A DNA stretch of 64,000 bases, taken from contig VYBN01000028.1 of the NCBI GenBank assembly GCA_009844425.1, positions 62,001 to 126,000 of the forward strand. The letters run 5' to 3'. A model generated the notes under the pieces. That model made no database searches and was not told the DNA's origin. It saw only the letters and a program-made list of their open reading frames with translations. Below are positions 30,218 through 39,541 of this stretch, piece by piece. This stretch comes from Gammaproteobacteria bacterium (GTDB lineage Bacteria; Pseudomonadota; Gammaproteobacteria; Steroidobacterales; Foliamicaceae). A program made the position numbers and the translations under genes. Position 1 is the first letter of the stretch. Each line of letters starts with the position of its first letter.

Positions 30218-32635
30218 TCAGAAGGACGCCCTCACGCGCACTCCAAATTCCCTCTTCGGGTAACCGGCCGTGAAGGCCTTGCGGCTGCCGCCGGGACCGC
30301 TGGTCGTTCCGTTGGTGTTGGGCAGCACCTTGTTGTCGGTGAGATTGGCGCCGAAAACCTCAACGGTGGTGTTGTCTATCAAGTCGAATCCCAGGCGGGC
30401 ATTGATTCTGAACAACGACTTGGTCCGGTTGAATTCCGAGTAGTCCGCCCACTTCGGGCTCTCGTAGAAGAAATCGGTCCGGAGGTAGAACTTCCGTCCC
30501 GCGAAGTTGCCGAGCATCGTTGGGCTCAACGACGCCGTCCACTTCGGCGTGTTGCGCGCCTCATTGCCGTCGTTGACCACGGACAGCACGCCCGATCCGA
30601 GCACAACAAACTCGTTGGACCCACGCGAAGAGAACGACTCCATGATCGCGTCCACGTAAGTGAGCGTGCCGCGAATGTTGAACCAGTCTGTCAGGTTGCC
30701 TTGCGCTTCCAGATCGATGCCCTTGTACTTGGAATTGCCCGGGCCCCGGAAGGATGTCGTCCCGCCCGTGGGCAACAGAATGACGGACGCGAAGGGCTGG
30801 TATTTCCAGTCGATGTAAAAGACGGCAGCGGTAAAGCCCCAGTTTTGCGTCTGCTGTTTCCAGCCGAACTCATATTGCGTGTTTTCCTGGGGCGGCGTGT
30901 ACAGGCCCAGCGCGGCCAACTGATCGGCCGGGATGATTTCTGGCGCAACACTGTTGACCAACCCGGCTTGCGTCGCAACACCGAGCAGGGAACTGTAGGA
31001 ATAGCTGAAATACGTGGTTGCCCCGTCAAATGGCGTGTAGCTGAAAATCAGACGGGGAATGAAATCGGTGTATTCGTTCCGTTCATTGCACACGGTCGTG
31101 AATGAACAGGGGGCATTGGAGTTGTTGCCCAGCAGGACCGCTATCGCTTCTTCATCGGTGTACCGGGCTTCCGCAGACACCGTCAGATCCTCGGTGAGGT
31201 CGTAGTCCACCGATGCGAACAACGCCGTGGTCCCATTGTCCTGGAAGTCTACCCTTGCACCAACAGGCGAGTTCGGATCCAGCTCCGCCCGGGTTGCCAT
31301 CCAGCCGGCCCGGTAGCGCTGATCATAATCGCTGACGCCAACGAGATACCGGAGTCTTTGATCCTGCGGCGAAGCGATGCGGGCCTCCAAATAGGTTTCC
31401 TGCGTTGCAATTTGAGTCCCGGTAGCACCGACCGTGCCAGGAATTGCTGGAATGCCATACCAGAAATCGACGTTGTTAATGGTTCCCGTGTCTCCACGCG
31501 AAAGCTGAAAGGACAGTGTGTGTTCGGCAACATCGTATTCGCCGCTCAACTGAACTCGGTAAGTCCGGTTAAAGCCGCCGAACTTGTTTGGCGGGTTCTT
31601 GAGAATATCGTATTCCCTGAGCCGTGGGTGAATTTCGTCCAGGGCACGACCAAAAAAATTCTGGCTGGCCGAAGGAGTCCGGGTAATGCCGAACACAAGG
31701 TGCTCTCCGTCGGGGTACTTGCCGCACCACAAGTGAGACCCGCGGAAATCGGTGGCGATAGTTCGGGTAAAGGGAGTGCGTTCGCCCGTAGCCGGGTTCA
31801 GGTACTCGCCCGTATAGACGATTCCGCAATCACTGGCGGCAGTGCCGTGAAACCTCGAATCGACACCGCCGTTGACGCCGCCATCCTCCGCGTCCACGTA
31901 GTATCCGGTGAGTTTAAGGCGAAAGTCTTCGGTGACGTCCATGGTCAGCGTGCCGTTGAAGGTGAGGTCCTTCTGGACGCCGAAGGGCGTGCCGTCCTGA
32001 AAATTGAAATCGCCGGCGTTCTGCTCGTAACCGGCATACAGGCGCAGGCCCACCCGGTCCGAGATCGGGCCGCCTATGCCGATACCCACGATGTACTCGT
32101 CGTGCTGCGACGGCGAATACTGTAGCGTCAGGTCCGCTTCCCACTCGTCGCCGGGAAGCCTGGGGATGTAATTGATGGCGCCGGAAAATGTGTTGCGCCC
32201 GAAGTATGCGGTCTGCGGGCCCTTGATGACCTCGACGCGCTCGACGTCCGTGATGGGCAGGAATCCGCCGCCGGCCGCGATGTACGACCCGTCCCAGAAC
32301 AGGGCGCCCACCTGGGTCGAGGGCGTAATAATCTGCTGGTTCATTCCGCGGACGCGGATTTGCGGATTGACGCGCCCGGCCGTGGCCGTCACCCCGTGAA
32401 AGTCCAGACCCGGAACCAGCTTGGACAACTCATGGAAATCGCCGATTCCGGCCTGATCCAACTGATCCTGCGAAAACGCAGACACCGAGATCGGGATCTC
32501 GTAGATGTTCTCTTCGCGCTTCCGCGCGGTAACGACGATCTCCTCCAGCGAAAGTTCCTGGGCCGAGACGGTTTGCGCCACCGGCAGGGCCATCAGAACC
32601 ATAATCGACAACGCAAGCAGATTTCTTGATTTCAT
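30218..32635 (-). CDS. TonB-dependent outer-membrane receptor
   Basis: An 805-aa receptor with a signal peptide (1-25, VSAQE), TonB box EEIVVTARKREE (31-42), plug (YEIPISVSAF, VIKGPQTAYFGRNTFSGAINY) and a 22-strand-type barrel ending in GYPKREFGVRVRASF with a terminal Phe for BAM recognition. ATG 32635 is preferred because it starts the signal; a longer in-frame start exists at 32677. It is the third gene of a leftward cluster (receptor, hydrolase, receptor, unknown protein). The plug lacks an iron-siderophore signature, so an organic ligand is plausible. Confidence 0.95.
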   Translation of the reverse strand: MKSRNLLALSIMVLMALPVAQTVSAQELSLEEIVVTARKREENIYEIPISVSAFSQDQLDQAGIGDFHELSKLVPGLDFHGVTATAGRVNPQIRVRGMNQQIITPSTQVGALFWDGSYIAAGGGFLPITDVERVEVIKGPQTAYFGRNTFSGAINYIPRLPGDEWEADLTLQYSPSQHDEYIVGIGIGGPISDRVGLRLYAGYEQNAGDFNFQDGTPFGVQKDLTFNGTLTMDVTEDFRLKLTGYYVDAEDGGVNGGVDSRFHGTAASDCGIVYTGEYLNPATGERTPFTRTIATDFRGSHLWCGKYPDGEHLVFGITRTPSASQNFFGRALDEIHPRLREYDILKNPPNKFGGFNRTYRVQLSGEYDVAEHTLSFQLSRGDTGTINNVDFWYGIPAIPGTVGATGTQIATQETYLEARIASPQDQRLRYLVGVSDYDQRYRAGWMATRAELDPNSPVGARVDFQDNGTTALFASVDYDLTEDLTVSAEARYTDEEAIAVLLGNNSNAPCSFTTVCNERNEYTDFIPRLIFSYTPFDGATTYFSYSYSSLLGVATQAGLVNSVAPEIIPADQLAALGLYTPPQENTQYEFGWKQQTQNWGFTAAVFYIDWKYQPFASVILLPTGGTTSFRGPGNSKYKGIDLEAQGNLTDWFNIRGTLTYVDAIMESFSSRGSNEFVVLGSGVLSVVNDGNEARNTPKWTASLSPTMLGNFAGRKFYLRTDFFYESPKWADYSEFNRTKSLFRINARLGFDLIDNTTVEVFGANLTDNKVLPNTNGTTSGPGGSRKAFTAGYPKREFGVRVRASF

Positions 32636-32713
32636 AGGTGTCCCCTCACAGAGATCAATAGATCGAAAGCAGCCCAATGGGGCCGCACAAGCCGAACGGA
32701 TAATACACGTCCC

Positions 32714-33661
32714 TCAGGCCTTTGTCAGAAAGCCCACCACCGCATCGGCCCATTCCTCCGGCATCTGATCGACGATGTCGATGCCGCCACCCTCGAGTTC
32801 CACATAGTCGAAGTCCGGGCGGATCTCCGCGGCCATTTTGGCGTTGGCGTAGATCTGATCGCCGGTGTTGGTGAGGATCATGGTGGGCGCCATGACCTTC
32901 AGCAGGGCCGCATTGTGGTCGTAGATGAACGCGGCGTGGTGGCCGGTCCAGAACGGTGCGTAGCCCTGGAAGCGCTCCACCGTGTAGCGGGTAATGAGTT
33001 TCGGGTCGGGCGTCGCGCCGCCGTCCTCGTACATGCGGTAGCGGGTGGCGAAGGCTTCCTGCATATGGCTGCCGTCGGCCTCGTAAACGAAGTTGATTTC
33101 GCCTGCCTCGACGAACTTGAGGAAATTTCTGCGTTCCTCCTCGATCACCGGCAGAGGACCGTTGATGATCAGCTTGTTCACTCTTTCCGGAAAGAGGATG
33201 GCCGTTTCCGTCGCCACCATGCTGCCCGTGTGGTGGCCGAGAACATCGGCCTTGTCGATACCCAGCTTGTCGAGAACCGAAGGCACCGCCTCGGCCCAGT
33301 CGCTGGCCGTGGGCACATAGGGCATCGGGTCCGATTCTCCGAAACCCGGGGAATCGACGCCGATGGCCCGGATTCCGCGGCGCGCCAGGGGTTCATAGAC
33401 GTTCTCGAACTGGCGCGAGGTCTGCGGCGCCTGGGGACACAGAATCAGGGGTCTTCCTTCGCCCGTGTCGCGAAAGTGAACCTGTCCGCACGGTCCGTCC
33501 GCGTAGCCGCGCCGGGGGACGTAGGGCACGCCCATGGGCCCGGACCTCACCGCCCAGGGGTTGCCTTCCGCCCGCGTCTCCGCGGCGCCGGCGCGGGCCG
33601 CCGACATCACCGCAATCGCGGCTCCGGTGTACTTCAACGTGTCTCTGCGCGTGGCTGTCAT
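32714..33661 (-). CDS. Exported alpha/beta-fold hydrolase with His at the nucleophile position
   Basis: A 315-aa alpha/beta hydrolase-fold protein. The N-terminus TATRRDTLKYTGAAIAVMSAARAGA looks like a Tat signal. The nucleophile elbow, normally GxSxG, reads GHHTGS, so His replaces the catalytic Ser. The oxyanion region is LCPQAPQTSRQF rather than HG. The C-terminal catalytic His region reads GGGIDIVDQMPEEWA without an obvious His. The fold assignment is clear (VDSPGFGESDPMP after strand 4), but classical esterase chemistry looks impossible. It lies between two TonB receptors, so a role with the imported ligand is likely. Confidence 0.82.
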   Translation of the reverse strand: MTATRRDTLKYTGAAIAVMSAARAGAAETRAEGNPWAVRSGPMGVPYVPRRGYADGPCGQVHFRDTGEGRPLILCPQAPQTSRQFENVYEPLARRGIRAIGVDSPGFGESDPMPYVPTASDWAEAVPSVLDKLGIDKADVLGHHTGSMVATETAILFPERVNKLIINGPLPVIEEERRNFLKFVEAGEINFVYEADGSHMQEAFATRYRMYEDGGATPDPKLITRYTVERFQGYAPFWTGHHAAFIYDHNAALLKVMAPTMILTNTGDQIYANAKMAAEIRPDFDYVELEGGGIDIVDQMPEEWADAVVGFLTKA

Positions 33662-33702
33662 GACATATTCCTCCACTGGGGAAACGGATCATATCAGCCG
33701 CA

Positions 33703-36093
33703 CTAGAGGGACCTTCTGATCAGAAACCCGACGGTGCGCGGCTGATTGACCCGGAAGCCCAGCCGCGCGCGGCCTCCCCGTTCGCGATCGAACGAAAGCG
33801 CCGCCTTCTCGTCGGTCAAGTTGTTGACGTACAGGGCGGCTTCCCAGGCGTCCCTGATGATCCCGACACGCACCGCGATCAGCGTGTAGGGATCAAGCTC
33901 CAGATCCAGTTCCGTTACTTCCATGCCGGTGGCGCCGGCATAGGCCAGTCCGGACACGAACCGGCCGGCGCCGGCCACCTGGTCGCCGGGTTGCGTGATG
34001 CGGTCGCCGACGTGCTGCACGCTCGCGAAAACGGAGAGCTCGCTGCCGCCGAACAGATCCACGGAGATCGAGTAGTTGATCGTCGCCGAAAACTGGATCT
34101 CCGGCACGGACGCCAGCCGGTTTCCATCGGCCACGCCGCCAAGCACCCCACCCTCTTCCGCCAGGACCGTGGAGTCGAACTCGGACCGGACCAGGCTGCC
34201 GGCAAAATCGATCTCCAGGCCCCGCGCCGGCGCGAGGTTCAATTCGACTTCCACGCCGCTTGCATGGGCCTCCTCGACGTTAAAGGAGATGCGCGAGGAA
34301 CAGGAGCCGGCATCCAGCGTCGCCTGCAGGTTGTCGATCTCCGCATGAAACACCGCGGCGTTCAGCCGCACGCCGTTGCCCCACTCCGACTTGATTCCCG
34401 TCTCGTAGTTCCAGATGGTCTCGTCGTCATAGACCTGGAAACCGCCGAAGTTCGCCAGGTCCGACCCGGTGCAAAGGTTTGCGTTCAGGGGATCGTTGAC
34501 GCCGCCCGGGCGAAATCCGCGCGCGGCCTGCGCGTTCCAGGTCACGCTTTGGTTGAACCGGAAACTGGCCAGCAGCCGCGGACTGAAGCCGCTGGCTTCG
34601 GTGCTGTCCGTCTGCAGGTCGCTGTTGGAGAACAGCCCGCCGGAGTAGAAACTGCGTTCCTCCTCCCAGTCGTACCAGCGCCCTCCGAGCGTTAGTTCGA
34701 AGCGGTCGGTCAGTGCATAGCTTGCCTCGCCGAACACGGCAATCTGCGAAATGTCGTACGGGAGGTCGGAGTTGTAGGGGCTGTCCGTAAGCGGATAGCC
34801 GTTCATGGCGCCGGCGGAAACGCCCGCCCCGAGCGCTGCATCCACCACGGCGTCATAGCCGGGCGTCGGCAGACGCTGCGCGTAGTCTCTCTGGAGGTCC
34901 GAGTAGAACACGCCGATCAGCCATTGCAAGCGCGACTCGTTTGCCGAGGCCAGATGAATCTCCTGCGTGAACTGGTCGAGTTCCGTCGTGTCCCGGAGGT
35001 TGGACGGTATCGCCACATGCTCGTGGGGGAACCCGAGAGACACCGTGACGCTGCCCACGAGAGCCGACGCGTCGCGGCTCGCGAGAAGCTTTCGGCGCAG
35101 CAGGCTCGATACCGAAGTCAGATCGAATCTCTCTAAGCTTGCGCTCAGCTTGAAGTCGAACAAGGTGGTTTCGTCTTCGAACTCCTCGCCGAGCAGCAGG
35201 TATTGCTCCCGGTCGCCGAGCTGAATGGCCGGCCGGGTGGTCGTGTAGGGGTTGGCGAACAGGTTGAAGACCTCCTCCCGGTTGAAACCATCGGCCTCGA
35301 CTCGCTGGTGGATGAGTCTGGGTAGTACCGAGACCCGGCCGTTCATGTCCCACAGCAGCGACAGACGAACACCGGTTCGGTTCCCCGTATTGACATCGTC
35401 GTTCCGCGACCCGCTTTCCGACAGCGCATCGATATAGCCTCCGTGCTCCGTCGTGTAGCCCACGAGTCGCAACGCGCTGGAATCGGTGATCGCCAGATTG
35501 GCCATGCCCTTCAGGCGCCACCCCGAACCGCCGGCGGCAATCGAATTGAATTCGGCTTCCACGAGTCCGTAGTCCCGCTCCAACTCCGGCCGGTTGGTAA
35601 TGTAGCGGACCGTGCCCCCCACCGATCCGGCGCCATAGAGCGTTCCCTGCGGGCCCCTCAGTACCTCGACCCGGTTCAGGTCGAAAAGGTCGAAGTCGGG
35701 CGTGAACAACGAAAGCGAAACCACCGAGTCATCCATGTAGATGCCGACCTGCTCCTTGACCCCCGGCTGGTCGCGAACGATCTGCCCGGCGGACACGCCG
35801 CGCATGGCCACTTGGCTCTGGCCCGGCCCCAGGTTCTGAACGCTCATGCCGGCGAAGCCGAGCGAAAGGTCTTCGATCCCCGTGGCGCCCGAGCGCGCGA
35901 TCTCTTCTCCCGTCGTTGCCGCCACGGAAAAGGGCACGTCCTGAATCCGTGCGCTACGCTTTGTGGCCGTAACCACGATCTCCTCGATTACGCCCTCCAC
36001 CGGCGCCGGAGATTGCGCCTGGGAAGTCGCACACACGAGCCAGAGCGCCATGAACGTGAGGATTCGGAAAGAGTCGAGCTTGCTGTAGCTCAT
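33703..36093 (-). CDS. TonB-dependent outer-membrane receptor
   Basis: A 796-aa receptor with a signal peptide (about 1-27, ATSQAQ), TonB box EEIVVTATKRSA (37-48), plug with VEVLRGPQGTLYGAGSVGGTVRYI, and a barrel ending LGFRVNQPRTVGFLIRRSL. It belongs to the Sphingomonas-type IroN/Fyu-like class common in degraders. ATG 36093 starts the signal; a longer in-frame start at 36192 adds residues lying over the vapB-side promoter region and is rejected. First gene of the leftward cluster down to 29294. Confidence 0.95.
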   Translation of the reverse strand: MSYSKLDSFRILTFMALWLVCATSQAQSPAPVEGVIEEIVVTATKRSARIQDVPFSVAATTGEEIARSGATGIEDLSLGFAGMSVQNLGPGQSQVAMRGVSAGQIVRDQPGVKEQVGIYMDDSVVSLSLFTPDFDLFDLNRVEVLRGPQGTLYGAGSVGGTVRYITNRPELERDYGLVEAEFNSIAAGGSGWRLKGMANLAITDSSALRLVGYTTEHGGYIDALSESGSRNDDVNTGNRTGVRLSLLWDMNGRVSVLPRLIHQRVEADGFNREEVFNLFANPYTTTRPAIQLGDREQYLLLGEEFEDETTLFDFKLSASLERFDLTSVSSLLRRKLLASRDASALVGSVTVSLGFPHEHVAIPSNLRDTTELDQFTQEIHLASANESRLQWLIGVFYSDLQRDYAQRLPTPGYDAVVDAALGAGVSAGAMNGYPLTDSPYNSDLPYDISQIAVFGEASYALTDRFELTLGGRWYDWEEERSFYSGGLFSNSDLQTDSTEASGFSPRLLASFRFNQSVTWNAQAARGFRPGGVNDPLNANLCTGSDLANFGGFQVYDDETIWNYETGIKSEWGNGVRLNAAVFHAEIDNLQATLDAGSCSSRISFNVEEAHASGVEVELNLAPARGLEIDFAGSLVRSEFDSTVLAEEGGVLGGVADGNRLASVPEIQFSATINYSISVDLFGGSELSVFASVQHVGDRITQPGDQVAGAGRFVSGLAYAGATGMEVTELDLELDPYTLIAVRVGIIRDAWEAALYVNNLTDEKAALSFDRERGGRARLGFRVNQPRTVGFLIRRSL

Positions 36094-36208
36094 CCGGATT
36101 GGCCACAAGTAGGTTAGGTTCACTGCGTATCTTAGGCGTTGACCAAAGCGCCGCGCTGCACCGCGAGTCACAATTGAGACTAGATAAGTCATTATAAATA
36201 GGTCATAC

Positions 36209-36223
36209 TAGTCATCATGACTA
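36209..36223 (+). promoter_or_regulatory. Palindromic operator over the antitoxin start codon
   Basis: TAGTCAT-C-ATGACTA is a perfect palindrome whose right half begins with the antitoxin ATG. A further GTCAT lies at 36188-36192 and a GGTCATAC at 36201, and a TATAAA -10-like box is at 36193. This is the usual layout for autoregulation by a Phd/VapB antitoxin. Confidence 0.7.
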
Positions 36224-36495
36224 CGGTATCGATCTCGGACCTGAAGGCGAACCTGTCGCGCTATATCCGCAAAGTCCGCCGCGGTGGCGAGGTTCAGGTT
36301 CTTGACAGGGGCACGCCAGTAGCCCGCTTGGCGCCGCCGGCGGCTACCGGTGACGGGTTGCGTCAGACGCTCATCCGGACCGGACTGCTGCGGCCGGGCA
36401 AGGGAAAAGCGGCCGCCATTCTGGACGAGGCCCCTATTCAACTGCCCGCCAGCCTGTCGGACGCGCTCATGGAAGATCGGGCCGACCGGCTGTGA
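36217..36495 (+). CDS. Type II antitoxin, Phd/YefM (VapB) family
   Basis: A 92-aa antitoxin. The N-terminal DNA-binding fold reads TTVSISDLKANLSRYIRKVRRGGEVQVLDRG with TPVARL, the classic Phd/YefM sequence. The C-terminal half (GKGKAAAILDEAPIQLPAS) would wrap the toxin. It should bind the palindrome covering its own start and neutralise the downstream PIN ribonuclease. The stop overlaps vapC by GTGA. It is well conserved, so the pair is probably live, unlike the broken pair at 7.0-7.4 kb. Confidence 0.93.
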   Translation: MTTVSISDLKANLSRYIRKVRRGGEVQVLDRGTPVARLAPPAATGDGLRQTLIRTGLLRPGKGKAAAILDEAPIQLPASLSDALMEDRADRL

Positions 36496-36926
36496 GATAT
36501 TGGGACGCATCCGCTCTCGTTCCGCTGGTCGTCGCTGAAGCATCCAGCGACGCAGTGCGCCGTTGGCTTGCCGAGGACGGGCGCATCGTGACCTGGGCCT
36601 GGTCCCGCACCGAGATCGTGGCCGCGATCGAGCGGCGAACACGCGAGGGCCTGCTTTCCCGGCCGCAACGCCGCGAGGTGCTTGAGAGGTTCGCCGCATT
36701 CGCCGACACCTGGGATGAAGTAACCGAAGTCCTGGCGGTCCGGGCCCGCGCGAATGCCTTGCTTGCCCGGCACGCATTGCGGGCTGCGGACGCGGGTCAA
36801 CTGGGGGCGGCCCTTTTGGTGCAGGACCAGTTGGCCGCACCGCTGTCATTCGTATGCCTGGACAAGCGGCTCGCCTACGCGGCGGAACTGGAGAGCCTGC
36901 AGGTAATCCCCGAACCCGCGGCATAG
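36492..36926 (+). CDS. vapC: PIN-domain ribonuclease toxin VapC
   Basis: A 144-aa toxin that cleaves RNA when free of its antitoxin. The four acidic residues of the PIN site are present: Asp5 (YWDASALV), Glu41 (SRTEIVAAI), Asp100 (RAADAGQLGAALL) and Asp124 (FVCLDKRL). GTG start at 36492 overlaps the antitoxin stop. Length and motif order are typical of VapC. Target RNA is unknown; tRNAs or the rRNA loop are usual for this family. Confidence 0.92.
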   Translation: MRYWDASALVPLVVAEASSDAVRRWLAEDGRIVTWAWSRTEIVAAIERRTREGLLSRPQRREVLERFAAFADTWDEVTEVLAVRARANALLARHALRAADAGQLGAALLVQDQLAAPLSFVCLDKRLAYAAELESLQVIPEPAA

Positions 36927-37036
36927 GCCCACTGAGGAAATTGCCAGGAGAATGCTCATCGAACCCGGACAGGAAGGCGGGTGCCAGCGAATTGTGGCGG
37001 AGTCGTAAAATACGCGGAATCCGGGCAGGAGAATCC

Positions 37037-37867
37037 GTGCACAACAGAATGACGACTTTTTCCAAAAAACTCGCCAGGTCCTTTCGTGGGAGCATCGCTC
37101 AATTGTGCGTAGGGCTGGACCCCGATCTGCACAAGATTCCGAACGATCTCCGTAACGCGAAACGGCCCATTTTCGAATTCAACAAACGTGTCGTCGACTC
37201 GGCAAAGAACCACTGCAAGATTTTCAAGCCCCAGGCTGCGTTCTATCACGCGGTTGGCGCGGAAGATGAGCTGGCCGACACGATCCGGTACATCAGGGAA
37301 GAAGTGCCGGATTCGTTTGTGATCCTGGATGCGAAACGAGGAGATGTCGGGCACACGTCGAAGATGTACGCGCTGGAGGCCTTTGACCGCTATGGCGCGG
37401 ACGCGGTAACCGTAAATCCGTTTCTCGGGCTGGATTGCATAGAGCCCTTTATTGAACGCGAGGATCGAGGGGCCATCATCTTGTGCAAGACGTCAAATCC
37501 CGGTTCGGGTTTCTTGCAGGACATGCATGTCGATGGAAACATGTTGTTCGAAAAAGTGGCCGCTGAAGCGGAAGAACTATGGCAAGACAAACAGAACGTA
37601 ATGCTCGTAGTCGGCGCCACTTTCCCGAGGGAAATGTCGCTTACCCGCAAGGCGGCGCCTTCCGTGCCTTTCCTCGTGCCGGGCATCGGCTCTCAGAATG
37701 GCTCTCTGGCCTCGAGCATCCGGAACGGCCGGTCGTCCGTCAGCCCGAACAGTCTGATCATCAGCGCGTCGCGTTCCATCATCTACTCCGGCGGAGGGAC
37801 CCCGGACGGTATCGAGGAAGCGGCCCGCCGGCTTTCCGGCGAAATTGCGGGATACGAAGCCGGGTAA
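37037..37867 (+). CDS. pyrF: Orotidine 5'-phosphate decarboxylase
   Basis: This catalyses the last step of UMP synthesis, converting OMP to UMP. It is 276 aa, of the longer type-2 PyrF form. Catalytic motif DAKRGD (98-103) follows strand 3 (VILDAKRGDVGHTS). CVGLDPD (24-30) binds the substrate, and LVPGIGSQ is the phosphate-binding loop. GTG 37037 is preferred because AGGAG (37027-37031) sits 5 nt upstream; ATG 37049 would leave 17 nt. It is followed 57 bp later by ilvA on the same strand. Confidence 0.94.
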   Translation: MHNRMTTFSKKLARSFRGSIAQLCVGLDPDLHKIPNDLRNAKRPIFEFNKRVVDSAKNHCKIFKPQAAFYHAVGAEDELADTIRYIREEVPDSFVILDAKRGDVGHTSKMYALEAFDRYGADAVTVNPFLGLDCIEPFIEREDRGAIILCKTSNPGSGFLQDMHVDGNMLFEKVAAEAEELWQDKQNVMLVVGATFPREMSLTRKAAPSVPFLVPGIGSQNGSLASSIRNGRSSVSPNSLIISASRSIIYSGGGTPDGIEEAARRLSGEIAGYEAG

Positions 37868-37924
37868 ACAGGCCGTTCCATAAGGCGATCCGGCAAGCTT
37901 GAGTCTCGACCAGGAAGGGTCGAC

Positions 37925-39448
37925 ATGCTCCAGGACTACGTAGAAAGAATCGAGAACTCGCTAGTCTATTCGGCAGCCAATGAGACACCGCTGCAGGCGG
38001 TATCAATACTCTCCCGGCGGCTCGAAAACCGGGTGTTCCTGAAGCGGGAGGATCTTCAGCCGGTCTTTTCCTTCAAATTGCGAGGGGCCTACAACAAGAT
38101 GGCGGGGCTTCCCGCCAATGCGAAAAAGCGCGGCGTCATCGCGGCGTCCGCCGGCAACCACGCCCAGGGCATCGCTCTGGCCGCGAAACGGCTGGACATG
38201 CAGGCGCTCATCGTGATGCCGCAGACCACGCCGCAGATCAAGCTGGAATCCGTTCGCGCCCTCGGGGCGGCCATCGAGCTGCAGGGAAGCAACTATGACG
38301 AAGCATTCGAGTTCGCTCAGCGCAAGGCGGAAGAACTCGGCAGCACCTTCATCCACCCCTACGACGACAAGGACGTGATTGCGGGACAGGGCACGATTGC
38401 AATGGAAATTCTGCGCCGGATGCCGGGGCGGCTGGATGCCATCTTCGTTCCGGTCGGCGGCGGCGGTCTGATTGCCGGCATGGCAGCCTACGTGAAAGCG
38501 CTGCGCCCCGAAATTCGCGTTGTGGGCGTGGAACCGCGGCATGCGGCCTGCATGTCGCGTGCGCTCGAAGCCGGAGAACGTGTCGTTCTCGACGATGTCG
38601 ACCAGTTCGCCGATGGCGTCGCCGTGCGCCAGGTCGGCGAGGAACCGTTTCGGATTGCGCGCAAGTGCGTGGACGAGGTCGTTACGGTCACCCATCGCGA
38701 GATCTGCACGGCCATCAAGGAGATCTTCGACGATTCGCGTTGCATCGCCGAACCGGCGGGTGCATTGGCGCTGGCAGGGCTCAAGCGTTGCGTCGCCCGG
38801 GAAGAATGGACCGGCAAGGTGCTGGTGGCGGTCGTCAGCGGCGCCAATGTGGACTTCGATCGGCTGCGGGGAATTGCGGAGCTTGCCGACCTGGTCGAGC
38901 GCCGCGAGGCGCTGCTCGGCGTGACCATTCCGGAACGGCCGGGAAGTTTTCGCACGTTTTGTCAGGCAATCGGGCAACGGTCGATTACCGAGTTCAACTA
39001 TCGCTACGCCGACGCGGAGAAGGCTCACGTCTTCGTGGGTGTGGAACTGAGGAACGGCCGCTCGGACAAGGAAGAACTGATTGCCGACCTGGCGAATCGC
39101 CGCTACAAGGTCGTGGACCTCTCAGACAATGAAATGGCGAGGATTCACGTGCGCTACATGGTGGGCGGCCGGGCGGTCGGCCTGCGAGACGAGCGGCTGT
39201 TTCGGTTCGACCTGCCCGAGCAGCCCGGCGCGCTGCTGCGCTACCTGACGCGCATGGGCAAGCGCTGGAATATCAGCCTTTTCCACTACCGCAGCCACGG
39301 CGCCGCGTACGGGAGAGTGCTGGCGGGGATTCAGGTTCCGGACGGGGAACTGGAGCCATTTCATACCTTCCTGTCGGAACTGAACTACCCATTCCACGAG
39401 GAGACCGGCAATTCGGCCTACGAACTGTTCCTGGGATCCGATCGATGA
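37925..39448 (+). CDS. ilvA: Threonine ammonia-lyase, biosynthetic
   Basis: Converts threonine to 2-oxobutanoate, the first step of isoleucine synthesis. It is 507 aa, the long biosynthetic form. PLP-binding Lys51 lies in SFKLRGAYNKM, the Gly-rich phosphate cradle is VPVGGGGLIAGMA, and AGNHAQG is present. Two C-terminal ACT-like regulatory domains (GVTIPERPGSFRTF and FRFDLPEQPGALLRYL) give allosteric control by isoleucine and valine. ATG 37925 with GGAAGGG upstream. A GC-rich hairpin follows at 39499. Confidence 0.96.
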   Translation: MLQDYVERIENSLVYSAANETPLQAVSILSRRLENRVFLKREDLQPVFSFKLRGAYNKMAGLPANAKKRGVIAASAGNHAQGIALAAKRLDMQALIVMPQTTPQIKLESVRALGAAIELQGSNYDEAFEFAQRKAEELGSTFIHPYDDKDVIAGQGTIAMEILRRMPGRLDAIFVPVGGGGLIAGMAAYVKALRPEIRVVGVEPRHAACMSRALEAGERVVLDDVDQFADGVAVRQVGEEPFRIARKCVDEVVTVTHREICTAIKEIFDDSRCIAEPAGALALAGLKRCVAREEWTGKVLVAVVSGANVDFDRLRGIAELADLVERREALLGVTIPERPGSFRTFCQAIGQRSITEFNYRYADAEKAHVFVGVELRNGRSDKEELIADLANRRYKVVDLSDNEMARIHVRYMVGGRAVGLRDERLFRFDLPEQPGALLRYLTRMGKRWNISLFHYRSHGAAYGRVLAGIQVPDGELEPFHTFLSELNYPFHEETGNSAYELFLGSDR

Positions 39449-39498
39449 CTCAAGCCGCGGTCGCTGCACTCCTCCGCGCACGCATACGCTCGTGGACG

Positions 39499-39519
39499 AG
39501 GAGGCGCGCCGCGCCTCCT
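39499..39519 (+). terminator. GC-rich hairpin after ilvA
   Basis: AGGAGGCGC (39499-39507) pairs with GCGCCTCCT (39511-39519) across a 3-nt loop, 50 bp after the ilvA stop and 23 bp before the convergent gene end at 39542. No T-run, so it may work in both directions or with Rho. Confidence 0.5.
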
Positions 39520-39541
39520 GATGACCTGGTTGATGACGTGA

